Source of the DNA: DATLYB01 sp964502525
GTDB lineage: Bacteria; Bacteroidota; Bacteroidia; Chitinophagales; CAIOSU01
Assembly (NCBI GenBank): GCA_964502525.1
Contig: CAZCXH010000092.1
Span: 1 to 19,018 of the forward strand
Reading direction: 5' to 3'
DNA length: 19,018 nucleotides
Below, piece by piece: positions 17,801-19,018 of the stretch. Numbering within the stretch: position 1 is the first letter of the stretch; every line of letters starts with the position of its first letter. The notes under the pieces are model-generated. The model made no database searches and was not told the origin of the DNA. It saw nothing but the letters and a program-made list of their open reading frames with translations. The translations under genes were made by a program, and so were the position numbers.

Positions 17801-18331
17801 GGAGAGCAGGTGGAACTGACGTGGGTGACGGCAACCGAAATCAACAACGAATATTTCACGATTGAAAAATCGGATGGCAATGAGTTCAGGCAGGTAGCCA
17901 TCGTGCCGGGAGCCGGCAACAGCAGCGTTACCCGGTATTACTCAAGGATTGACTACGACCCATTCGAAGGCGTATCGTATTACAGGCTGAAGCAGACGGA
18001 CTATGACGGAAAATTTGAATATTCTCATGTCGTTTCCGTAACCTATGTTCCTTCATTTGCAACCGATGACGACAATGACGTGCTGCTGTTCCCCAACCCG
18101 TCCACCGGTGATTTCTCACTGGTGCTGAAAAAGGCTTCCGAAATGGTTACGCTGCTGCTGTTTGACGCGAAAGGCAGCCTGCTGAAAACAATTCAGTATT
18201 CCGCGCCTGAAGATAATTATCCATACAGCGTGAGTATTGACGGATTGCCGGATGGCATCTATTACCTGAAAGTGGATGCCGGAGCAAATGCGGTTTATAC
18301 CAAGAAGGTCATGTTGGTCGGGAAGCAATAA
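8864..18331 (+). CDS. giant SprB-repeat surface adhesin secreted by T9SS
   Basis: The product has 3,155 residues and a signal peptide at 1-28 (cleavage after 'TAFA'). The order is: about 145-residue beta-sandwich modules at 31-178 and 182-327; SprB-type repeats R1-R4 (329-636); module 3 (637-787); R5-R7 (788-1186) with a DNRLRE-like domain (854-1022) inside R5; module 4 (1187-1329); R8-R9 (1330-1483); an Ig/PKD-like domain split by a carbohydrate-binding-like domain (1549-1711); a second Ig/PKD-like domain (1724-1800); R10-R12; an unrecognised domain (2025-2262); R13-R16; a region starting 'GNWDCG' (2581-2950); a Gly-rich hinge (2954-2966); a FN3-like domain (2967-3062); and a type A T9SS signal ('LLFPNPSTGDF', 3074-3084). 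SprB-repeat proteins include the gliding adhesin of Flavobacterium, so cell-surface adhesion, gliding or matrix attachment is the likely role. The gene is intact and stands alone, with its own leader; it converges on the HMA gene with a 6-bp gap. The ligand is unknown. Confidence 0.93.
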   Translation: MKPYLQPILRTLAAIAALGVFTSVTAFAQTTLYSENFTYSNGTTSGSGNPAKWTTDVSGTSPNPFSVQSNIFTCTDIDGEAEWYSQVIYIQGWSSVSASVYLPAVVNMGSTDYMKVYYKLDGGAETFFPTNGNLANNYTNLTASVSGLTGSTLQIVIKVTNQDADETHYFDNVTVTGTGSGSLYSEDFSSYSSGTTTSSKWTISSSGASPTVFSVQSGRFQQTDADGEVNWTSSVIDISGCTSASASVYLQESGTLESTDYIRVYYKLNGGSETYFTTNGNNSDDFGSRTASVSGLSGSTLQIVIRTTNSYTDEYHYWDDITVTGTGCTVSALSLSTTGTNIDCSNPSGAVNLTVTGGQAPFTFSWSNSATTEDLSSLSAGTYAVTVTGNTGATATTSRVITNAGTMSANAVVTSNYNGAHVSCPGSANGAIDLSVSGGTSPYTYSWTDGTTTQDLSNKAANAYNVTVTDAQGCTATTGATINNPTALNPSTSVTNATCPTSSNGALNLTVTGGTGSKTYQWSSGQTTEDVSSLIVDDYSVTVTDANGCTASTTGVVGSASTLSSSMSITHVSTPGGTNGAITQTVTGGSSPYTYLWSNGATTKDISSLAADVYVVTITDNASCQLVTSGAVTEKATLFCENFSYADGTTTSANWTQSCGSCSVGADGDWEVISNEWRAADLDAKGTWTSKTIDISGYANVTATVDVSETGTQGGDDYIRVYYKLNGGSNTYFSTNGNNTDDIPSSSRTATQSGLKGLTLQIVIEVDVDNGAANYYKFDNVCVTGEAVLGVAFSQANVTCNGSSNGSIDMTVHSYGGMPPYTYSWSNGAATQDLSGLAAGTYTVTVTDNSGTGTYSQEVSSSSNDADQDNFTGLMNTGGSNLNLVSSRTSGIRFTSVSVPKDATINSAYLTFMAEANNSGSASFTIKGEATDDASSFSIINWNITGRGTTSASVTWSGVPDWTAGSSYQSPNIASIISELTSRSGWASGNDIAIIVTASGTRKVATQNHASYNAPTLVINYSEPYSKTGSVTITEPTAMSANITPTNTSCPGSSNGAANLTVTGGSTPRTYLWSNGITLEDLSGLKTGTYSVTVTGAMGCTATASTTISSTSNISTSFSITDATSLGGTDGAINQTVSGGVGPYSYSWSNGATSEDISNVAAGVYTVTITDASGCTFTKTGTIHQLATISCQDFSAYSNGTTSGSWTQSCSGCTQINWDVQSAQWAAYDIDAQGVWTSSVINISGYGNVRLSVDLSEPDVLESNDYIRVYYKLDGGAETQFATNGNMTDDFGTATALQTGLSGSTVQIVIRVWNDAEHHYFDNVCVTGYSPFYTSLTTTNVSCFGAASGEVDLTVTNNSGTLPFSYNWSNGATSEDLTGVGAGAYTVTVTDAGGLTATGSATVTQPASGITVNNTIVNVTCHGGSDATIILAVSGGTSPYSFLWSNGSTSMNPSGLTAGTYTVTITQGNGCTTSNNYVVTSPSLPLDMTYTGTASFCSGGSTQLVASGAQSFSWTPSTGLSAANIANPVINPGSTTTYYVTASSPGASNLVANGNFESGNIGFTTQYAYTTNNLVPEGRYGIGTNANTYHSNFFSSGDHTSGSGKFMIINGAVTMNMKVWCQNLNVQQGASYAFSTWISSVHPSNPAQLEFSINGSLLGTAITAPSVRYQWNQFTANWTSNTTSADFCIVNRNTVAGGNDFALDDIVITPTCSDVDTITVTVNTVPTAVGDADGGANQSICYGGTAQLEASGGGTYSWSNGATTAANNVSPTSNTTYTVTVTSAQGCSATDNVNVTVHPQLTLTVDSVKNTVCVGGNSGYISISVSGGGGGYNYSWSNGATSQDVTGLSVGTYTVTVTDANNCTVSTSRTITDVSIDVTLNKTDISCNNAGDGSISVSASGGAPPYSYLWSTGAGAQSIAGLSAGNFSVTVTGSNSCTASGSAAIINPAALTPSAAVTDITCSGLTNGAIDASVSGGWTPYSYNWGGGITTQDRNALAPGLYTVTVTDARSCTATLPKLVMNAGKAFSVLALTGAASSTFPTGTISGGFYQTLPASGSENFTFTFANSYLPSDFTLNSNWAGTGTMTYTKNDANAASHATFYSNSRVTEYHDFNPGDVGNQSGNIYRMYGRGLFAFNGSTGGVNHSWTATYNFSGLTNGYLPAGTLIGFTDIDGNPETALLSAVLASGSGAWLGAGPFDYTTNSTHGQPTYNAGANTYYFDGPSVNNGAIMYFTTKNLTSITLNLTAGNGGGSYGIKFAAPASAPLATSKSITNVLCNGASTGAVDLTVIGGTSPYTYAWALGATTQDLTNKPADEYHVTVTDANGCTKSDSATITQPAAALSASLDITDVTCMGLEDGTVTINVSGGTSPYTRLGFAGYIPGPVDSNSALLIEYVPGFIDSLSPLALTFVVTDSNGCSVSVSGDVSSEGPVLSFSTTNVNCSGDAVGAIDLTVSGESPFTYAWSNAASTEDISGLIAGSYEVTVTDSLGCLGVGDAEVTAAISSNITSTLTVTDVTTTGGMDGAITQSVSGGTGPYLYNWSNSASTMNISGLTSGSYSVTITDANGCSVSFSAIVEEPSACPCTWLGTQNNAWGNAGNWDCGFVPTDTCDVVIPSGTPFTCGIQANAACRNLTIQPGATLIIVAANQIDITGNFSNDGVFTRNNSVVRFTGNTEQHINGMSQTDFWNIHISNSSSTGVRMHKNIGVYGDLRLLDGYLYTGPDTVKVETISQSALLMFGPQSFVVGKIRRKINNAGDHGYEFPVGDAGSASRFFRAYIKTHNLQGTGYLTVWFDTLRNHSDNSLETALVNPPTDINNYYNYNVPVVTVAAGDTTTTTNYNLLGGITGGITGWLNQNFTIEKAAEEDGIAYTYIAPEGEWKFEPDQQPTGGFYDMILYVENMSGLSDNNFGVLKRPTGSDGRYWSGGGGIMNPFNGPGRMLSDGYAMRMMLTTFSGGGAGGSGGGGGLPIELIDFKAELVGEQVELTWVTATEINNEYFTIEKSDGNEFRQVAIVPGAGNSSVTRYYSRIDYDPFEGVSYYRLKQTDYDGKFEYSHVVSVTYVPSFATDDDNDVLLFPNPSTGDFSLVLKKASEMVTLLLFDAKGSLLKTIQYSAPEDNYPYSVSIDGLPDGIYYLKVDAGANAVYTKKVMLVGKQ
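8954..9844 (+). repeat. adhesin modules 1 and 2 (about 145-residue beta-sandwich repeats)
   Basis: The two units encode parallel landmarks: 'LYSENFTYSNGTT' / 'LYSEDFSSYSSGTT', 'FSVQS', 'D-DGE-W-S', 'SASVYL', 'VYYKL-GG-ET-F-TNGN', 'GSTLQIVI' and 'HY-D-(V/I)TVTGTG'. Two further copies are at 10772-11224 and 12422-12850. The pattern resembles a lectin or carbohydrate-binding jelly roll, but I cannot assign a named family. Confidence 0.75.
9848..10771 (+). repeat. SprB-type repeats R1-R4 of the adhesin
   Basis: Four consecutive units of about 75 residues follow the pattern 'C-G---GAI-LTV-GG-SPYTYSWSNGATT-DLS-L-AG-Y-VTVTD--GCTAT'. R1 lacks the second Cys and R4 lacks the first; R2 and R3 have both, 50 residues apart. 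R4 has the variant core 'GGTNGAITQTV' and 'VTITD'. Confidence 0.85.
10772..11224 (+). repeat. adhesin module 3
   Basis: This is the third copy of the beta-sandwich module ('DDYIRVYYKLNGGSNTYFST', then 'YYKFDNVCVTG'). Unlike copies 1 and 2 it has an N-terminal Cys (640), a close pair in 'SCGSCS' (659, 662) and a C-terminal Cys (782). Confidence 0.75.
11225..12421 (+). repeat. SprB-type repeats R5-R7, R5 interrupted
   Basis: R5 begins at residue 788 and breaks off after 'GTYTVTVTDNSGTG'. Its tail 'KTGSVTITEPTA' resumes at about residue 1027, after the inserted domain. R6 is a complete two-Cys unit (1050 and 1100). R7 is the variant type with 'GGTDGAINQTV' and no first Cys, immediately before module 4. 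Confidence 0.8.
11423..11929 (+). other. DNRLRE-like domain inserted in SprB repeat R5
   Basis: Residues 854-1022 start with 'SSSSNDADQDNFTG', contain 'SVPKDATINSAYLTFMAEA', 'VTWSGVPDW' and 'PNIASIISELTSRSGW', and end 'NAPTLVINYS'. This is the order seen in DNRLRE-type beta-sandwich domains of secreted proteins. It has no Cys. It sits within a repeat, in the loop after 'VTVTD'. Confidence 0.65.
12422..12850 (+). repeat. adhesin module 4
   Basis: The fourth module copy is closest to module 3. It shares 'SWTQSC-(G/S)C' and 'D-DA-G-WTS--I-ISGY-NV', and has Cys at the same four places (1191, 1210, 1213, 1325). Modules 3 and 4 start 550 residues apart, suggesting that a block of module plus repeats was duplicated. 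Confidence 0.75.
12851..13312 (+). repeat. SprB-type repeats R8-R9
   Basis: R8 follows module 4 and lacks the second Cys ('DAGGLTATG'). R9 has both Cys (1421, 1471). The next unit switches to an Ig/PKD-like domain. The 17-base string tggtcgaatggcgcaac in R8 (12965-12981) also occurs in R7 (12305-12321) and in the second Ig-like domain (14135-14151), a sign of shared ancestry or gene conversion. Confidence 0.8.
13508..13996 (+). other. carbohydrate-binding-like domain inserted in an Ig/PKD-like domain
   Basis: Residues 1549-1711 begin 'NLVANGNFESGN' and end 'GNDFALDDIVITP', the typical edges of a CBM4/9-like jelly roll. An internal Cys pair lies at 1621 and 1688. The host domain starts at about 1484 ('FCSGGSTQLVASG') and finishes with 'CSDVDTITVTVN' (1712-1723). 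The intact neighbour at 1724-1800 shows what the uninterrupted domain looks like. Confidence 0.7.
14264..14935 (+). repeat. SprB-type repeats R10-R12
   Basis: Three complete units have Cys pairs 1813/1863, 1887/1937 and 1962/2012, each exactly 50 residues apart. R12 runs into the unrecognised domain through 'TLPKLVMNAGKAFSV'. Confidence 0.85.
14936..15649 (+). other. unrecognised domain of about 238 residues in the adhesin
   Basis: Residues 2025-2262 have no Cys and are rich in aromatic residues, Gly, Asn and Thr, as in a beta-sandwich. Notable stretches are 'NFTFTFANSYLPSDF', 'EYHDFNPGDVGNQSGN', 'GTLIGFTDIDGNPETA' and 'LTSITLNLTAGNGGGSYGI'. 'FTDIDG' with nearby Asp/Asn could bind calcium. 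I do not recognise the family. It lies cleanly between repeats R12 and R13. Confidence 0.55.
15650..16603 (+). repeat. SprB-type repeats R13-R16
   Basis: R13 (Cys 2277/2327) and R15 (2442/2491) are regular. R14 keeps its ends but has an altered middle, with Cys 65 apart (2353/2418). R16 is the variant type ('GGMDGAITQSV', no first Cys) and precedes the 'CPCTW' start of the C-terminal region. Confidence 0.82.
18074..18328 (+). other. T9SS type A C-terminal sorting domain of the adhesin
   Basis: Residues 3071-3155 comprise 'LLFPNPSTGDF', a central 'LLLFDAKGSLL', 'DGLPDGIYYLKVDAG' and the basic end 'KKVMLVGKQ'. This matches the type A sorting signal that directs passage through the type IX machinery and attachment to, or release from, the outer membrane. 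Confidence 0.92.
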
Positions 18332-18337
18332 GGCATC

Positions 18338-18688
18338 CTATTCCGGCTTCCTGCAGCACCTATCGAGCTTGCTGTATCCAACAGGATCGGCTTTCACGTC
18401 ATCCGCATCAAACCCAAGCTTCGAGATTGCAAGCCGGATGGCATCAGGCGTAATCTTCTCAGGATTATAGGTGACGGTGATGGTCATCTCCTTGTCATCC
18501 AGCCTGATGGATTTGATCCCTTTGTTGAAAAACAATTCATCTTCCAGTTTTCCGGAGCAGCTTTCACACTGCATGCAGTGGTCGCAGTATATCATGGTTT
18601 TAATGACAACGGTTTCAGTTTTGCCCTGACCAAGAGAGATGGTCCAGAATAACGAAATGATAAGAATAAAACCAATCAATTGTTTCAT
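18338..18688 (-). CDS. exported heavy-metal-associated (HMA) domain protein
   Basis: The product is 116 residues with a signal peptide at 1-20 ('MKQLIGFILIISLFWTISLG'), so it acts outside the cytoplasm. Residues about 25-100 form a ferredoxin-like HMA domain: 'VVIKTMIYCDHCMQC', 'GIKSIRLDDKEMTITVTYNP' and 'ITPDAIRLAISKLGFDADD'. The metal site is expanded: Cys35, 38, 41 and 44 make a C-x2-C-x2-C-x2-C run instead of the usual single CxxC, and a Cys111-Cys112 pair ends the protein. Binding of Cu, Hg, Zn or similar soft metals is the family role; the metal here is unknown. Related small proteins are common in Bacteroidota as presumed periplasmic metal carriers. The ATG at 18688 directly precedes the signal peptide. 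It stands alone, converging with the adhesin gene 6 bp away, and has a motif shared with 8068-8113 upstream. Confidence 0.88.
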   Translation of the reverse strand: MKQLIGFILIISLFWTISLGQGKTETVVIKTMIYCDHCMQCESCSGKLEDELFFNKGIKSIRLDDKEMTITVTYNPEKITPDAIRLAISKLGFDADDVKADPVGYSKLDRCCRKPE

Positions 18689-18701
18689 GTTAAGATCATT
18701 T

Positions 18702-18724
18702 TATACTTTGAACGGGATAAATTG
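18702..18724 (-). promoter_or_regulatory. diverged copy of the 23-bp motif upstream of the HMA gene
   Basis: Read on the - strand it contains AATTTATCCCG and ends GTATA, matching 18 of 23 positions of the unit at 8068-8090. It ends 13 bases before the HMA start codon, where an operator or promoter would lie. The regulator is unknown. Confidence 0.4.
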
Positions 18725-18744
18725 CGCCATTGATCCGTTTACAA

Positions 18745-18787
18745 TTTACGGTTTACAGTTTGGAGTTTTGCAACTGTAAACCGTAAA
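18745..18787. repeat. perfect 16-bp inverted repeat
   Basis: TTTACGGTTTACAGTT (18745-18760) is followed by an 11-base loop and its exact complement (18772-18787). Additional GTTTAC/GTAAAC words flank it, as in short intergenic palindromes dispersed in Bacteroidota. It lies upstream of the HMA gene and is not followed by a T-run, so a terminator is less likely. Confidence 0.75.
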
Positions 18788-18817
18788 CATATAAACTGTA
18801 AACAGAAATAGAAAATG

Positions 18818-18965
18818 TAAGAGACTGTTTAAAATCTGGAATAGAACGCAGATGACGCAGAAAAATAGGATGACCACAGATAAAACAATCAGCGATTATC
18901 TGCACAATCCGCGTCATCAGCGTTCTATTATCATTCTGTTATTTTAAAACTAAACAGCCTCTAAG
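18818..18965 (-). repeat. nested-palindrome dispersed repeat, copy 2
   Basis: The reverse complement is nearly identical to the core of copy 1 at 4406-4563. The TAAGAGACTGTTTAAAAT end and the CAGCCTCTAAG end are inverted repeats, and the inner pair AATAGAACGC-GATGACGC (18840-18858) with its complement (18911-18929) differs only at the central base. Both strands of the stem are intact, with compensating A/A against T/T mismatches between copies reflecting orientation. Confidence 0.8.
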
Positions 18966-19018
18966 AGACTGTTTAAAATCAGGAATAGAACGCAGATGAC
19001 GCTGATAAATATGATTTA
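18962..19018 (-). repeat. nested-palindrome dispersed repeat, copy 3, cut by window edge
   Basis: It begins with TAAGAGACTGTTTAAAAT, overlapping the last bases of copy 2, and continues AATAGAACGCAGATGACGC as in copy 2. It then diverges (CTGATAAATATG). The two copies are therefore head-to-tail neighbours sharing TAAG. Confidence 0.7.

Noticed and set aside
18745..18787. Hairpin as a rho-independent terminator
   Set aside because: The stem is AT-rich with an 11-base loop and no downstream T-run, and it lies upstream of the HMA gene rather than after a gene.

Overview
The window looks like chromosomal DNA of an environmental member of the Bacteroidota. Two proteins end in a type IX secretion (T9SS) type A sorting domain with the 'FPNPxTGxF' signature. 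One of them is a 3,155-residue adhesin built from SprB-type repeats. Intergenic DNA carries palindromic dispersed repeats, and clear Shine-Dalgarno sequences are rare. Most genes have intermediate base composition; the trpF-like gene at the left is visibly AT-richer.

Layout. Bases 1-174 look like the 3' end (domains V and VI) of a group II intron, probably class C, on the + strand. Next to it on the - strand is a lone phosphoribosylanthranilate isomerase-like gene (trpF-like, 207-860). It is bracketed by inverted copies of an attC-core-like motif (GTTAGCGG / CCGCTAA), so this corner may be a single integron cassette whose attC was invaded by a IIC-attC intron. A large secreted beta-helix protein follows on the - strand (940-4335). 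The 465-base gap after it holds one copy of a roughly 155-bp nested-palindrome repeat. Then come three + strand genes: an AIM24/TIGR00266 protein, a SAM-dependent O-methyltransferase-like protein 24 bp downstream, and methylthioribose-1-phosphate isomerase (mtnA). A bacterioferritin gene (8122-8625, - strand) converges on mtnA and diverges from the giant adhesin gene (8864-18331, + strand). A small exported heavy-metal-associated (HMA) protein (18338-18688, - strand) converges on the adhesin gene with 6 bp between stops. The right edge holds a 16-bp-stem hairpin and two more copies of the dispersed repeat, inverted relative to the first.

The giant gene is the centre of interest. After a signal peptide it has two about 145-residue beta-sandwich-like modules, then SprB-type repeats (16 in all) broken up by two more such modules, Ig/PKD-like domains, a carbohydrate-binding-like domain, a DNRLRE-like domain and a 240-residue domain I do not recognise. 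A region with a 'GNWDCG' start, a Gly-rich hinge, a FN3-like domain and the T9SS signal complete it. Two of the foreign domains sit inside a repeat rather than between repeats. The cysteines follow a regular plan: complete SprB repeats carry two, almost always exactly 50 residues apart. Repeats bordering a module lose one, and a cysteine lies 14-18 residues away on the module side. This suggests disulfide staples along a long surface fibre.

Apart from both large proteins being exported by the same pathway, I see no evidence that the genes form one pathway. The AIM24-methyltransferase pair is the only likely operon. Bacterioferritin and the HMA protein are both metal-handling but lie far apart.
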